Counted from the first letter of the stretch, positions 46,693 through 60,637 are shown. The stretch is DNA of 64,000 nt from Asticcacaulis sp. ZE23SCel15 (GCF_030505395.1 NZ_CP130044.1:2651001-2715000); one strand, 5' to 3'. Numbers and translations are program-made. The notes: generated by a model not told the origin, from the sequence alone.

Positions 46693-47295
46693 TCAGTTTG
46701 ACGGTGTGCCGCTATGAAAGCGGAACTCTGTGTCCGGATCGGCAATCAGGGCTTGTTCCACCTGGCGTATCGCTGTGATGCGGGCCGCAATATCACTGGC
46801 GTCACCATAAAGATGCGCCAGCTTCAGATATCCAGTGAAATGACGGCCTTCACTTTCTAACAAACCTTTGTAAAATTTGCCAAGTTCATCATCTAAGTGA
46901 GGGTAGAGCGCGTTGAAGCGTTCACACGACCGCGCTTCAATAAAGGCTGAGATCACCAGTATATCGGTCAGCATGCCGGGCTCAGTCCGGCGCACCATCT
47001 GCCGCAGGCCAGCGGCGTAGCGCGACGCCGAAAGCGTACGCAAAGCCACGCCGCGCTTTTTCATCAGTTTCATGACCTGCTCGTGATGCACCAGTTCTTC
47101 GCGGGCCAGCCGAGACATCGCGTTCATCAGCACCTCACGCGTGCAGTACTTGGCCATCAGGTTCAGCGCGTTGGTGGCGGCCTTATATTCGCAGTTCTTG
47201 TGGTCGAGCAGCAGTATGTCCTGATTGACAAGTGCGGCGTCGATCCAGGCCTGCGGCGTTGCTGAGCCCAAAAAGTCTGTAATCTCTGAAATCAT
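46693..47295 (-). CDS. miaE: tRNA-(ms2io6A)-hydroxylase MiaE
   Basis: This 200-residue di-iron ferritin-like monooxygenase hydroxylates the 2-methylthio-isopentenyl-adenosine at position 37 of tRNAs. 'DHKNCEYKAATNALNLM' and 'REELVHHEQVMKLM' supply Glu and His iron ligands, and 'ISAFIEARSCERFNAL' and 'LLESEGRHFTGYL' supply the second half. Normal length. It is a single gene, and an O2-dependent modification suggests aerobic life. Confidence 0.93.
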   Translation of the reverse strand: MISEITDFLGSATPQAWIDAALVNQDILLLDHKNCEYKAATNALNLMAKYCTREVLMNAMSRLAREELVHHEQVMKLMKKRGVALRTLSASRYAAGLRQMVRRTEPGMLTDILVISAFIEARSCERFNALYPHLDDELGKFYKGLLESEGRHFTGYLKLAHLYGDASDIAARITAIRQVEQALIADPDTEFRFHSGTPSN

Positions 47296-47419
47296 TTGGT
47301 TCCCATGCCAAAAAGAGCCAGGCGGGGCAATCGAAAATCAACAACTCGGAATGGATTAAGGTTTTATTCACCAAGGTTCGACAGTCTGATTTTACAGTGT
47401 GTGTGCGTGCGCGTGATTC

Positions 47420-47431
47420 TGGCAAAATGCC
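47420..47431 (+). promoter_or_regulatory. Shared upstream motif TGGCAAAATGCC of flagellin 1
   Basis: The same 12-base motif, with T/C at one position, lies 51 bp (here) and 46 bp (48375-48386) before the two flagellin starts. The spacing does not fit sigma-54 (-24/-12). It may be a shared promoter or regulator site. Confidence 0.4.
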
Positions 47432-47470
47432 GGATAAATTAACTCCTAACCAGAATGGCAAGGATCGCCC

Positions 47471-48313
47471 GTGTCAGTTGTGACCGCCAATACAAACACA
47501 GGTGCTATGGCAGCACTTCAGGCCTTGAATGCGACCGCGCGACGGGTCCATGAGGTGGAAAGCCGCATAACCACAGGCCTCAAAGTTGCGACCGCCAAGG
47601 ACAACGGTGCGGTATATGCGATTGCGGTGATGCAGCGATCAGAAGTGTCTTCACTGGATGTTTTGCAGAGGTCTTTGGAACGGGCCAGTTCTGTCATCGA
47701 TGTGGCCATGAGTGCCGGTGAGACGGTGGCCGATGTCCTCAATGAAATGAAAACGCGCGTGATCTCAGCCGCGGATACATCGCTTGACACAACCGCGCGC
47801 ACGACCATGTCGGAAGACTTCATGGATCTTATCCGTCAAATCTGGCACGCAGTTAAAAACGCCGAGTTTGATGGTACGAACCTGATCGACGAAGGGGCTG
47901 ACGATATGGTTGTGCCGGTATCGCTTACACAGGACACCATCACCGTTCAGGCACAAAATCTGTCGCTAGGGGTCGATGGCCTGTGGTGGAATATGCCAAT
48001 TGCGTCAGCAACCCTGCCGTTTACGACGGCCACAGAGGCGGCCGATTTTATCCCGGCGATGGATATTGCCATTCAGCGCGTGAGTTTAAGGCTGTCGGCG
48101 CTCGGTAGTGCCGCCAAAGCGATCGACGGGCAGTCGCAGTTTTTATATAAATTACAAGACGCGATGACAGAGGGGGTTGGCAATCTGGTTGATGCCGATA
48201 TGGCGAAGGAAAGTGCACGAATGACCTCTGTGCAAACCCGCCTTTCACTGGGGCAGCAGTCATTAAGCATTGCCAACCGCGCACCCAGCATGATTTTGGG
48301 ATTGTTTCAATAA
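47471..48313 (+). CDS. Flagellin (copy 1)
   Basis: This 280-residue flagellin lacks the variable D2/D3 domain, as in Caulobacter FljJ/FljK-type filament proteins. The N-terminal block 'AALQALNATARRVHEVESRITTGLKV' and the C-terminal 'SLGQQSLSIANRAPSMILGLFQ' form the coiled D0/D1 core and export signals. A GTG start is used with an AAGG site 7 bases upstream. It is distant from any other flagellar gene in the window, so probably a satellite flagellin. The partner gene follows 107 bp downstream. Confidence 0.92.
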   Translation: MSVVTANTNTGAMAALQALNATARRVHEVESRITTGLKVATAKDNGAVYAIAVMQRSEVSSLDVLQRSLERASSVIDVAMSAGETVADVLNEMKTRVISAADTSLDTTARTTMSEDFMDLIRQIWHAVKNAEFDGTNLIDEGADDMVVPVSLTQDTITVQAQNLSLGVDGLWWNMPIASATLPFTTATEAADFIPAMDIAIQRVSLRLSALGSAAKAIDGQSQFLYKLQDAMTEGVGNLVDADMAKESARMTSVQTRLSLGQQSLSIANRAPSMILGLFQ

Positions 48314-48374
48314 GTCGTCGCTTAACACGGCCTTTACCCAAACGTAATAAATTGCAGCCTAAGCGCAATCTTAC

Positions 48375-48386
48375 TGGCAAAACGCC
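48375..48386 (+). promoter_or_regulatory. Shared upstream motif TGGCAAAACGCC of flagellin 2
   Basis: This is the second copy of the flagellin-gene motif at 47420-47431, at a similar distance from its start codon. Confidence 0.4.
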
Positions 48387-48420
48387 ACTTATCTGACTCG
48401 AATGAAAAGGAGGCGCGCCT

Positions 48421-49266
48421 TTGACTGGCATGTCCATCCTTACCAACCGAGCGGCTTTAACGGCGTTGCAGAATTTAAATGCAACGGCGGCTCAGCTTGC
48501 GGCGACCCAAAACCGTATTTCCACGGGCCTTAAGGTTTCCAGCGCCAAGGACAACGGCGCGGTTTGGGCCATCGCCAATTATCAGCGCTCCCAGATTTCA
48601 TCGATTGATGTCCTGCAAACCTCGCTCAATCGCGGCAAGTCGGTCATCGATGTGGCCATGGCCGCGGGTGAGTCAATCTCAGACATCTTCACCCTGATGA
48701 AAGAGAAAGCGCTGGCGGCGTCGGACACGTCGCTGGACACCACGGCGCGTGCGGCCCTGTCAGAAGAGTTCATGACCCTGGCCAAACAGGTGGATCGCAT
48801 ATCCAAAACGTCTTCGTTTAATGGCACAAGTTTGATAGCGAACGGCGATAACAATATCAGTGTGCTGGCGGGACTTGGCGGCGACACAATGAACATTCGG
48901 GCACAGGATATGTCTCTGGCAGGCTTGTGGGGCAGTGTTCCGGGGCATGGGGCGGTGACGCTGGGGCCGATAACATCGGCGGCCGATGCGCAAAAATTCA
49001 TCGACGCCACCAACTTTGCGATTAAGACCACCAGCCTTAGTCTGGCAAAAATGGGCACGGATTCAAAGATGCTGGATCGCCAATCGACCATGCTCTATAA
49101 AATTCAGGACGCCATGGAGGCCGGGGTCGGTAACCTGGTCGATGCTGATATGGCCAAGGAAAGCGTCAAGTTACAGGCGCTCCAGACCAAAATGCAGTTG
49201 GGGATCATGGCGTTGTCGATGGCGAACCGAAGCTCCCAACTTATCCTTGAACTGTTTCGGCGTTAA
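48421..49266 (+). CDS. Flagellin (copy 2)
   Basis: This 281-residue flagellin is a paralogue of copy 1 and shares the core 'AALTALQNLNATAAQLAATQNRISTGLKV' at the N-terminus and 'LGIMALSMANRSSQLILELF' at the C-terminus. A TTG start at 48421 is preferred because AGGAGG is 7 bases upstream; the ATG at 48430 is 16 bases away. The two copies differ mainly in the middle and first few residues. Their tandem arrangement next to each other, outside a flagellar cluster, points to recent duplication. Confidence 0.9.
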   Translation: MTGMSILTNRAALTALQNLNATAAQLAATQNRISTGLKVSSAKDNGAVWAIANYQRSQISSIDVLQTSLNRGKSVIDVAMAAGESISDIFTLMKEKALAASDTSLDTTARAALSEEFMTLAKQVDRISKTSSFNGTSLIANGDNNISVLAGLGGDTMNIRAQDMSLAGLWGSVPGHGAVTLGPITSAADAQKFIDATNFAIKTTSLSLAKMGTDSKMLDRQSTMLYKIQDAMEAGVGNLVDADMAKESVKLQALQTKMQLGIMALSMANRSSQLILELFRR

Positions 49267-49609
49267 AAAGACCAGATACATGCTTGCATTTTCAGTGCGT
49301 TGCTTGTAAAGGCAGCGCTCCGGCGTGGAAATTCGTTTCCACTCCGTTCTGTCCGAGACCTTCGGGGAGCAGGGGCCACCTGTTCCATAAACTTCCGGGA
49401 GCCCCCGGAGACCGAAAATAGACGGGACGCGACACGCCATCAAGATTGCACGATTTCCTGCATTAAAGGAAGCGCGTGCGGCCTTTGGGTGATTAGCTTC
49501 TCATCATGGACAGTGACAAACCGCATTGGGGTAACCCAACGCGAATTTGTCGTTTGTTACGTTTTTCGGGAATTCCCCTGAAAAGCATCACCTCAATTGG
49601 AGGCCGCAA
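49267..49609 (+). promoter_or_regulatory. Long leader of rplJ-rplL, probably the ribosomal L10 leader
   Basis: The 343-base spacer has no gene and holds several strong hairpins: GTGGAAA-TTCG-TTTCCAC (49325-49342, UUCG tetraloop) and TCCGGG/CCCGGA (49394-49409). This is where alphaproteobacteria have the L10(L12)4-binding autoregulatory leader. A match to the L10-leader model was not tested. The promoter likely lies near its 5' end. Confidence 0.5.
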
Positions 49610-50125
49610 ATGGACCGCGCACAAAAAGCCAGTTCGATCGAAGAGCTTAAGGGCATCTTCGCTGACTCAGGCGTCGTGGTTGTGACCCAGTATTCGGGTC
49701 TGACCTTTGTGGAAATGGCTGAACTGCGCAACCGTCTTCGTAAAGAAGGCGCTGTGCTTAAGGTGTTTAAGAACCGTCTGGCTCAAAAAGCTCTGGCCGA
49801 TGGCGCTGGTGAAAAGGCTGAAGCCCTTTTCAAAGGCCCTGTCGCTCTGGCCTATGGTCCCGACCCTGTGACTGCCGCTAAAATCGCCGCTCAATACGCC
49901 AAAGAGAATGACAAGCTCAAGCTCATTGGCGCCATCATGGGCAACGATGTTCTGAACGAAACCGGCGTGAAGGCTCTGGCCACACTGCCGTCGCTCGACG
50001 AACTTCGCGGCAAGCTTATCGGTCTTATTCAGGCGCCTGCGACCCGTATCGCTGGCGTTCTGCAAGCACCGGCGGGTCAATTGGCGCGCGTTTTCAACGC
50101 GTACGCTACCAAAGACGCCGCTTAA
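49610..50125 (+). CDS. rplJ: 50S ribosomal protein L10
   Basis: This 171-residue L10 anchors the L7/L12 stalk to the ribosome. 'MDRAQKASSIEELKGIFADSG' and 'VFKNRLAQKALADG' are typical. The start at 49610 follows a GGAGG site. The rplK-rplA pair that precedes rplJ in many genomes is not here; two flagellin genes are. Confidence 0.96.
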   Translation: MDRAQKASSIEELKGIFADSGVVVVTQYSGLTFVEMAELRNRLRKEGAVLKVFKNRLAQKALADGAGEKAEALFKGPVALAYGPDPVTAAKIAAQYAKENDKLKLIGAIMGNDVLNETGVKALATLPSLDELRGKLIGLIQAPATRIAGVLQAPAGQLARVFNAYATKDAA

Positions 50126-50170
50126 TCAGCTCATACCACTCACAAACCTATACCCTTTAAAGGAAATACA

Positions 50171-50554
50171 ATGTCTAAGATTGAACAATTGGTCGCCGAC
50201 CTGTCCACCCTGACTGTTCTCGAAGCTGCTGAACTGTCGAAGGCTCTTGAAGAAGCATGGGGCGTTTCTGCCGCTGCTCCGGTTGCCGTTGCTGCTGCTG
50301 GTGGCGCTGCTGCCGCTCCGGCCGAAGCTGCTGAAGAGCAAACCGAGTTCACCGTTGTCATCGTTGACGGCGGCGACAAGAAGATCAACGTGATCAAGGA
50401 AATCCGTGGCATCCGTTCGGACCTCGGTCTGAAGGAAGCCAAGGATCTGGTCGAAGGCGCGCCTCAGAACGTTAAAGAAAACATCTCCAAGCAAGAAGCT
50501 GCCGAAATCAAGGCAAAGCTTGAAGCTGCTGGCGCCAAGGTTGAAGTTAAGTAA
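50171..50554 (+). CDS. rplL: 50S ribosomal protein L7/L12
   Basis: This 127-residue stalk protein recruits GTPase factors. The N-terminal dimer domain, Ala-rich hinge (about residues 35-55) and C-terminal domain '[29 protein letters not shown]' are complete. It follows rplJ by 45 bp and ends at a strong terminator. Confidence 0.97.
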   Translation: MSKIEQLVADLSTLTVLEAAELSKALEEAWGVSAAAPVAVAAAGGAAAAPAEAAEEQTEFTVVIVDGGDKKINVIKEIRGIRSDLGLKEAKDLVEGAPQNVKENISKQEAAEIKAKLEAAGAKVEVK

Positions 50555-50585
50555 TTTTGGCCTTGGCCATATTGCTTTAAACATT

Positions 50586-50617
50586 CAGGCTCGAAGGGAA
50601 ACCTTCGGGCCTGTTTT
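50586..50617 (+). terminator. Terminator after rplL
   Basis: CAGGCTCGAAGG pairs with CCTTCGGGCCTG (50586-50597 with 50602-50613, one G-T pair) around a GAAA tetraloop, followed by TTTT. Since rpoB lies further on with its own promoter region, it may separate or attenuate the two units. Confidence 0.85.
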
Positions 50618-50637
50618 CGTTATGGGCGGAGTGAGGC

Positions 50638-51102
50638 ATGACACAGGCGCTTTTGCGCACGTTTGATTTCCTCAGTGAGGTCATGCCGCGTGAGCCGTCA
50701 TGGCGGGTCATAGGGTCTGCGGCCCTGTGGCTGAGCGGCGTCCCGATTGTGCCTCTGCCCGCAGATGTCGATGTGGTGGCATCGTTTGAGGTGATTGAGG
50801 GCGTGCGTAAAGCTTTAAAGGTGTCATTGCCGGTCGCATCCAGACCTGATGAGCGCTTTCGTTCTCATCGGTTTTTTCAGTATAAGCCCGATGGTGGGGT
50901 TGTGATTGATTTCATGGGGGATCTGGAAGTTTTCAGCGGTGAATGGGAATGCTTGCGTTTTGAAAGTTGTGTTTCGACGGGCGGAGTTTTCGTGCCTGAC
51001 CTGCATGAGCAGATGGCCATTCTGCGTCGGTTTGGCCGACCGAAGGATTTACAACGGATTGAGACGGTTCAGGTTTTCTTAAGTGACTCGTCCTGTGGAT
51101 GA
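50638..51102 (+). CDS. Putative nucleotidyltransferase-fold protein between rplL and rpoB
   Basis: This 154-residue protein resembles small nucleotidyltransferase-fold proteins of the MNT/AbiEii group: 'WRVIGSAALWLSGVPIVPLPADVDVVAS' (about residues 22-49) contains the G-S-x5-x-G and D-x-D pair (Asp42/Asp44-like), then 'FDPDG'-type 'PDGGVVIDFMGD' gives a third acid. It may be a toxin-type or modification enzyme, but no partner antitoxin is seen. ATG at 50638 lies 20 bases after the terminator. It sits where rpoB normally follows rplL. Confidence 0.6.
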   Translation: MTQALLRTFDFLSEVMPREPSWRVIGSAALWLSGVPIVPLPADVDVVASFEVIEGVRKALKVSLPVASRPDERFRSHRFFQYKPDGGVVIDFMGDLEVFSGEWECLRFESCVSTGGVFVPDLHEQMAILRRFGRPKDLQRIETVQVFLSDSSCG

Positions 51103-51114
51103 TTTTTAACCATA

Positions 51115-51142
51115 TTGACAGGGCGTTTTCATCCGCTACTCT
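51115..51142 (+). promoter_or_regulatory. Candidate promoter inside the rplL-rpoB interval
   Basis: A perfect TTGACA (51115-51120) is followed 16 bp later by TACTCT (51137-51142), about 75 bp before the GTG start of the next gene. It would drive that gene separately. Confidence 0.45.
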
Positions 51143-51218
51143 GTGGATAATTCGGGTGGCGGCAACGACCTGTGAGGGGTTGATAAGGCTGTCGGGATCG
51201 CCATGTGGGAGGCGGGCC

Positions 51219-51848
51219 GTGATAACTTTTAAAAAGCAAGTAAAGTCAGCGATTAAGCGGTTTGTGGCCACACCCTATTTTCTTGGGGTGCTTATCTTTA
51301 TGTTTGGGGTGTGGATTGCCTTATCCAGCAATGCTTTGGGGGCGGCGACGGTTTTTTGCGGGCAGGGCTGGTTTCGTCCGGTTTGCGCCTATGGCGGGTT
51401 GGCCGGTGTGGCTTCACCTACCGAAGAACGGTTCTGGGTGGCGGCTTCATCACGTGTGGACGGGGAGGGTTTGCGCCAGTATCTGCGGATTTACCCGGAC
51501 GGTGAGTTTGCCCGTGAAGCCGCCTTGCGCCTGCAAAGCTGCCGCCGTGTCGAGCGTGAGAACTGGGACGGTGAGGAAAAAACCCTGCCCCTGATGGTCT
51601 TGACGGCTCTAGTGCCTTCGGTTTCGCAAGTGGCAGCCAAGGATATCGCCATCGCGTCGGGGAAAACCGATGCGGCGGTTATGTGCCGGAACTACGAGGC
51701 CGGTCAGTACCGGCTCAGAAAGTCAGATGTCCGGCCTGAGCACTGGAGTTGTTCGGCGCGCGGGCGGGGTGTGGTTTGCGGATTTGAAGGCGTCGCGGTC
51801 TGTCAGGTTCAGACCCGCTTTGTCGAGGTTCATGAGGACTGCACATGA
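51219..51848 (+). CDS. Unrecognised single-TM protein between rplL and rpoB
   Basis: I do not recognise this protein. GTG at 51219 is the preferred start because GGGAGG lies 6 bases upstream and a promoter lies before it; an ATG at 51099, overlapping the preceding stop, would add 40 low-quality residues. The 209-residue product has one TM helix at about residues 19-42 and an outside part with many cysteines (about nine in all). A stretch 'YLRIYPDGEFAREAALRLQSC' resembles the short repeat found at the end of caspase-like and SPOR-linked proteins. Cysteine-rich outer part suggests a disulfide-stabilised periplasmic domain. Confidence 0.6.
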   Translation: MITFKKQVKSAIKRFVATPYFLGVLIFMFGVWIALSSNALGAATVFCGQGWFRPVCAYGGLAGVASPTEERFWVAASSRVDGEGLRQYLRIYPDGEFAREAALRLQSCRRVERENWDGEEKTLPLMVLTALVPSVSQVAAKDIAIASGKTDAAVMCRNYEAGQYRLRKSDVRPEHWSCSARGRGVVCGFEGVAVCQVQTRFVEVHEDCT

Positions 51849-52200
51849 TTTCAGAGCGGCTTTGACGACCTGAAATTTTATTTCTTGACATTTTCAAAAA
51901 ATATTGATGATGCCCTCTTCACATGTGGGGATAAGTGCGCTATGGCGTGCTCTCTTGGATTGCGACTCGCTTTGCGTTTCGCGCATCCTGCGAATTTACC
52001 TGATGGCTGACATTATGCTCTTTTCGTCGGCGAAGGGTTTGGCTTAGATCGCAAAGCCATAAAAACAAAGCGTCTGAGGCGATTTATCGCTTCATAAAGA
52101 GCGGACGCAAGGCAACTTTTACATCCTTTGGGATGTGACGACACCTTGAACCCCCGGATGTTCTGCATCCGAAATACAGCGTTTCCACGCAAGGACAAAA
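51849..52200 (+). promoter_or_regulatory. rpoB upstream region with candidate promoter
   Basis: This 352-bp spacer has no gene. TTGACA at 51885-51890 is a perfect -35 box but the -10 (TGATGC or GATGAT) is weak. The rest forms several small stems, such as GGATGT...TGCATCC near 52135-52170, and may be the leader of rpoBC. An AAGGA ribosome site precedes the rpoB ATG. Confidence 0.4.
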
Positions 52201-56277
<4,077 letters not shown>

Positions 56278-56301
56278 CCCTCAAAAGGGTAATCCTTAAA
56301 A

Positions 56302-56321
56302 GGGGCAGGGGAACCTGCCCC
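56302..56321 (+). repeat. Hairpin in the rpoB-rpoC spacer
   Basis: GGGGCAGG pairs with CCTGCCCC around a GGAA loop. No T-run follows. A second hairpin, GGGTGCC-CGA-GGCACCC, sits at 56351-56367, just before the rpoC ribosome site. They may influence mRNA processing or rpoC translation. Confidence 0.6.
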
Positions 56322-56382
56322 GCCATCACCTGATCGACCTTTAATTTTAGGGGTGCCCGAGGCACCCACATGGAGCAACTGG

Positions 56383-59300
56383 ATGAACCAGGAAGTCCTC
56401 AATATTTTCAATCCGGTCCAGGTCGCCCCGACCTTCGACCAGATCCGCATCACTCTGGCATCGCCTGAAAAGATCCTTTCGTGGTCGTTCGGTGAGATCA
56501 AGAAGCCGGAAACCATCAACTACCGCACGTTCAAGCCTGAGCGTGATGGTCTGTTCTGTGCGCGTATCTTTGGCCCGACCAAGGACTATGAGTGCTTGTG
56601 CGGTAAGTATAAGCGCATGAAGTACAAGGGCATTATCTGCGAAAAGTGCGGCGTGGAAGTCACTCTGTCGCGTGTTCGTCGTGAGCGCATGGGCCACATC
56701 GAACTGGCCTCGCCGGTCGCCCACATTTGGTTCCTGAAGTCACTGCCGTCGCGTATTTCCATGTTCCTCGACATGGCGCTTAAGGACGTAGAGCGGGTTC
56801 TGTACTTTGAAAACTACATCGTTACGGAACCGGGTCTGACCGCGCTTAAGCTTAACCAGCTTCTGACCGAAGACGAATATTATCGCTGTCAGGAAGAATT
56901 CGGCGACGACAGCTTCACGGCTGAAATCGGTGCCGAAGCTATCCGCAATATGCTGATGTCGATGAACCTCAGCGAGATTGCCGATAAGCTGCGTTCGGAT
57001 CTGGCCGATAATCCTTCGGAAATGAAGGCCAAGAAGGCGTCCAAGCGCCTTAAGCTGATCGAAGCGTTCATGGAATTGGGCAACAAGCCTGAATGGATGA
57101 TCCTGACGGTTGTGCCGGTCATTCCGCCTGAGCTGCGCCCGCTGGTGCCGCTGGATGGTGGCCGTTTCGCGACCTCCGACCTGAACGACCTCTATCGCCG
57201 CGTCATCAACCGGAACAACCGTTTGAAGCGTCTGATGGAACTGCGCGCACCGGACATCATCATCCGTAACGAAAAGCGTATGTTGCAGGAATCGGTTGAC
57301 GCCCTGTTCGACAATGGTCGTCGTGGTCGTGTCATCACCGGTGCCAACAAGCGTCCTCTGAAGTCGTTGGCCGATATGCTGAAGGGTAAGCAGGGCCGCT
57401 TCCGTCAGAACCTGCTGGGCAAGCGCGTCGACTATTCGGGTCGTTCGGTTATCACCGTGGGCCCGGAACTGAAGCTGCACGAGTGCGGTCTGCCCAAGAA
57501 GATGGCGCTGGAACTGTTCAAGCCGTTCATCTATGCCCGTCTGGATGCCAAGGGCCTGTCCGGCACCGTTAAGCAATCCAAGCGCATGGTCGAGCGTGAG
57601 CAGCCGCAGGTTTGGGATATCCTCGAAGAGGTTATCCGCGAACATCCGGTCATGTTGAACCGCGCCCCGACGCTTCACCGTCTTGGGATTCAGGCGTTTG
57701 AGCCCAAGCTGATCGAAGGTAAGGCGATCCGTCTGCATCCGCTCGTCTGTTCGGCCTTTAATGCCGACTTCGACGGTGACCAGATGGCTGTCCACGTCCC
57801 GCTGTCGCTGGAAGCTCAGCTCGAAGCCCGCGTCCTGATGATGTCGACCAACAACATCCTGTCGCCGGCCAACGGTAAGCCGATCATCGTGCCGTCGCAG
57901 GATATCGTGCTGGGTCTCTATTATCTTTCGCTCGTGAAAGAAAAAGAGCAGGGCGAAGGCATGATCTTTGCCGACCTGAACGAAATTCAGGCCGCCCTCG
58001 ATGCCGGTGTTGTCTCCATGCACGCCAAGGTCAAGTGCCGCTTCACCGAAGTCGATCCTGACGGCGAAACCCGCACCCGTGTCATCGACACGACGCCGGG
58101 CCGCATGAAGATCGCCGCTCTGCTGCCGCGTCACGCCTCGATCGGTATCCGGGTTCTGGAAAAGAACCTTACGAAAAAGGAAATCGGCAACCTGATCGAC
58201 GTGGTTTATCGCCACTGCGGTCAGAAGGCGACCGTGATTTTCGCTGACCAGATGATGGCGCTGGGCTTCAAAGAGGCGGCGCGCGCCGGTATCTCGTTCG
58301 GTAAGGACGACATCGTTATTCCGGATTCCAAGAAGGGTATCGTCGAAGAAACCCGTAACCTGGTTGAGGAATACGAGCAGCAATATGCTGATGGTCTGAT
58401 CACCAAGGGCGAAAAGTACAATAAGGTCGTTGACGCCTGGTCGAAAGCTACCGACCGCGTGTCTGACGAAATGATGAAGGAAATCAGCCGTAAGCACCTC
58501 AATGCTGATGGTACTGAAAAAGAGATCAACTCGATCTACATGATGGCCAACTCCGGTGCCCGTGGTTCGCAGGCCCAAATGAAGCAGCTTGGTGGTATGC
58601 GCGGCCTTATGGCCAAGCCGTCGGGCGAAATCATTGAAACGCCGATCATTTCGAACTTTAAAGAAGGCCTGTCGGTTATGGAGTACTTCAACTCCACCCA
58701 CGGCGCCCGTAAAGGTCTGGCCGATACCGCGCTGAAGACGGCCAACTCCGGTTATCTGACCCGCCGTCTGGTTGACGTCGCTCAGGACTGTATCATCATG
58801 GAGCCGGATTGCGGCACGACGAAGGGCATTACGCTCCGCGCCGTGGTCGAAGGCGGTGACGTGCTGGTATCGCTGGGCGCACGCGTTCTGGGCCGCACCA
58901 CGGCTGAGGATATCAAGGACGTGGCGACTCAGGAAGTCGTGGTCGAAGCGGATACCTATGTCGACGAAGAAGTGGTCGAGCTGATCGAAGCTTCGGGCGT
59001 TCAGTCGGTTAAGGTGCGTTCGGTCCTGACTTGTGAGGCGGAACTCGGTGCCTGTGCGGCCTGCTACGGTCGCGATCTGGCCCGCGGTACCCGCGTCAAT
59101 ATGGGCGAAGCGGTCGGCGTCATTGCGGCGCAGTCGATCGGCGAACCCGGCACGCAGCTTACCATGCGGACCTTCCACATCGGCGGTACCGCTCAGGTGG
59201 CCGAGCAGTCGTTCTATGAAACGACGGCGGACGGCGTGATCAAGCTGACCGGCGGCAACACGGTTAAGGGCACCCACGGTGACCTGATCGCCATGAGCCG

Positions 59301-60570
59301 TAACGTCATGATCACGGTTCACCATGATGGTAAGGATCGTGAAACCTATAAGGTGCCTTACGGTGCGCGCCTGCGTATCGTGGACGGCTCCGAGGTCAAA
59401 AAAGGCCAGCGTCTGGCGGAGTGGGACCCCTATACCACCCCGATCATCACCGAAGTCGGCGGTAAAATCCGGTTTGAAGACCTCACTGACGGCATGTCGG
59501 TGCGTGAAGAAACCGACGAAGCTACCGGCATCACCAACCGCGTGGTCGCTGACTGGCGTGCCTCGCCGCGTGGGTCTGACCTGCGTCCGGGCATGGGCAT
59601 TGTCGATGATGCCGGCGCCTATAAGCGTCTGGCCAACGGCACTGAGTTGCGTTACCTCCTGCCGGTCGGGGCTATTCTCTCGGTCGGTAACGGTGACGAG
59701 GTTCGTCCGGGTGAAATCCTGGCACGTATCCCGACCGAAGGTGCCAAGACCCGCGACATCACCGGTGGTCTGCCGCGCGTCGCCGAACTGTTCGAAGCTC
59801 GCCGTCCGAAAGACTGTGCTGTCATCGCCGAAATGGATGGCCGCGTAGAATTTGGTCGCGACTATAAGAACAAGCGCCGCATCAAGATCACGCCGGAAGA
59901 TGGTTCAGAAGCCGTCGAGTTCCTGATCCCGAAAGGCAAGCATATCTCGGTTCACGATGGTGACTTCATCCAGAAGGGTGACTACATCATCGACGGCAAC
60001 CCCGATCCGCATGATTTGCTGCGTATTCAGGGCGTTGAATCCCTGGCTGAGTATCTGGTCAACGAAGTTCAGGACGTTTACCGTCTGCAAGGCGTGCCGA
60101 TCAACGACAAGCACATCGAAGTCATCGTGCGTCAGATGCTGCAAAAGGTGGAAATCCTTGAGCCGGGCGATACCGGCCTCATCAAGGGCGATCACCTGGA
60201 TAAGACCGAGGTTGATCTTGATAATGCCAAGACGGAAAAGCGCGGTGGCCGTTTGGCGGTCACTCAACCGATCCTGCTCGGTATCACCAAGGCGTCTCTG
60301 CAAACGAAGTCGTTCATCTCGGCCGCTTCGTTCCAGGAAACGACCCGCGTCCTGACCGAAGCTTCGGTCAACGGCAAGGTCGATACTCTGGACGGCTTGA
60401 AAGAAAACGTCATCGTCGGTCGTCTGATCCCGGCCGGTACGGGCGCTTACCTGCGCTCGCTCCAGCGCATCGCGCTTAAGCGTGATGAGCAACTGGCCCA
60501 GACCCGTGAAGAGACGATGGAGCCGCTGCCGGCGGAAATTTTGCTCGAAGCGCCTGCGGCTTCCGAATAA
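56383..60570 (+). CDS. rpoC: DNA-directed RNA polymerase subunit beta'
   Basis: This 1395-residue subunit carries the catalytic magnesium in '[12 protein letters not shown]' (about residue 465) and the zinc ribbon '[20 protein letters not shown]' (about 70-90), plus a second Cys set in '[17 protein letters not shown]'. Start at 56383 is chosen for the usual MNQEVLNIF sequence and the GGAG site upstream; a GTG ten codons earlier lacks support. It is co-transcribed with rpoB and ends at a strong terminator. No rpsL-rpsG-fusA follows. Confidence 0.98.
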   Translation: MNQEVLNIFNPVQVAPTFDQIRITLASPEKILSWSFGEIKKPETINYRTFKPERDGLFCARIFGPTKDYECLCGKYKRMKYKGIICEKCGVEVTLSRVRRERMGHIELASPVAHIWFLKSLPSRISMFLDMALKDVERVLYFENYIVTEPGLTALKLNQLLTEDEYYRCQEEFGDDSFTAEIGAEAIRNMLMSMNLSEIADKLRSDLADNPSEMKAKKASKRLKLIEAFMELGNKPEWMILTVVPVIPPELRPLVPLDGGRFATSDLNDLYRRVINRNNRLKRLMELRAPDIIIRNEKRMLQESVDALFDNGRRGRVITGANKRPLKSLADMLKGKQGRFRQNLLGKRVDYSGRSVITVGPELKLHECGLPKKMALELFKPFIYARLDAKGLSGTVKQSKRMVEREQPQVWDILEEVIREHPVMLNRAPTLHRLGIQAFEPKLIEGKAIRLHPLVCSAFNADFDGDQMAVHVPLSLEAQLEARVLMMSTNNILSPANGKPIIVPSQDIVLGLYYLSLVKEKEQGEGMIFADLNEIQAALDAGVVSMHAKVKCRFTEVDPDGETRTRVIDTTPGRMKIAALLPRHASIGIRVLEKNLTKKEIGNLIDVVYRHCGQKATVIFADQMMALGFKEAARAGISFGKDDIVIPDSKKGIVEETRNLVEEYEQQYADGLITKGEKYNKVVDAWSKATDRVSDEMMKEISRKHLNADGTEKEINSIYMMANSGARGSQAQMKQLGGMRGLMAKPSGEIIETPIISNFKEGLSVMEYFNSTHGARKGLADTALKTANSGYLTRRLVDVAQDCIIMEPDCGTTKGITLRAVVEGGDVLVSLGARVLGRTTAEDIKDVATQEVVVEADTYVDEEVVELIEASGVQSVKVRSVLTCEAELGACAACYGRDLARGTRVNMGEAVGVIAAQSIGEPGTQLTMRTFHIGGTAQVAEQSFYETTADGVIKLTGGNTVKGTHGDLIAMSRNVMITVHHDGKDRETYKVPYGARLRIVDGSEVKKGQRLAEWDPYTTPIITEVGGKIRFEDLTDGMSVREETDEATGITNRVVADWRASPRGSDLRPGMGIVDDAGAYKRLANGTELRYLLPVGAILSVGNGDEVRPGEILARIPTEGAKTRDITGGLPRVAELFEARRPKDCAVIAEMDGRVEFGRDYKNKRRIKITPEDGSEAVEFLIPKGKHISVHDGDFIQKGDYIIDGNPDPHDLLRIQGVESLAEYLVNEVQDVYRLQGVPINDKHIEVIVRQMLQKVEILEPGDTGLIKGDHLDKTEVDLDNAKTEKRGGRLAVTQPILLGITKASLQTKSFISAASFQETTRVLTEASVNGKVDTLDGLKENVIVGRLIPAGTGAYLRSLQRIALKRDEQLAQTREETMEPLPAEILLEAPAASE

Positions 60571-60592
60571 AATCGGCAGCTTAATATAAATT

Positions 60593-60630
60593 AAAGCCCT
60601 TGAGCCTTGCGGTTCAGGGGCTTTTTTTTA
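60593..60630 (+). terminator. Terminator after rpoC
   Basis: AAAGCCCCTGAAC-type stem: AAAGCCCTTGAGCC pairs (with G-T pairs) with GGTTCAGGGGCTTT around a short loop, followed by seven Ts. It ends rpoBC. Confidence 0.9.
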
Positions 60631-60637
60631 AATTGAC

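Noticed and set aside
47420-47437. Sigma-54 or FliA (GCCGATAA-like) promoter for flagellin 1
   Set aside because: The GG and GC of the motif are only 6 bp apart (10 needed for sigma-54), and GCCGGATAA has an extra base with no -35 partner.
51099-51218. Start of the unknown gene at ATG 51099
   Set aside because: It overlaps the preceding stop but lacks a ribosome site, and the first 40 residues look random; the GTG at 51219 has both a ribosome site and an upstream promoter.
56740-59325. An 861-codon open frame on the minus strand across rpoC
   Set aside because: It is opposite a certain gene with strongly biased codons, has no known domains and no ribosome site. It is a shadow of rpoC.
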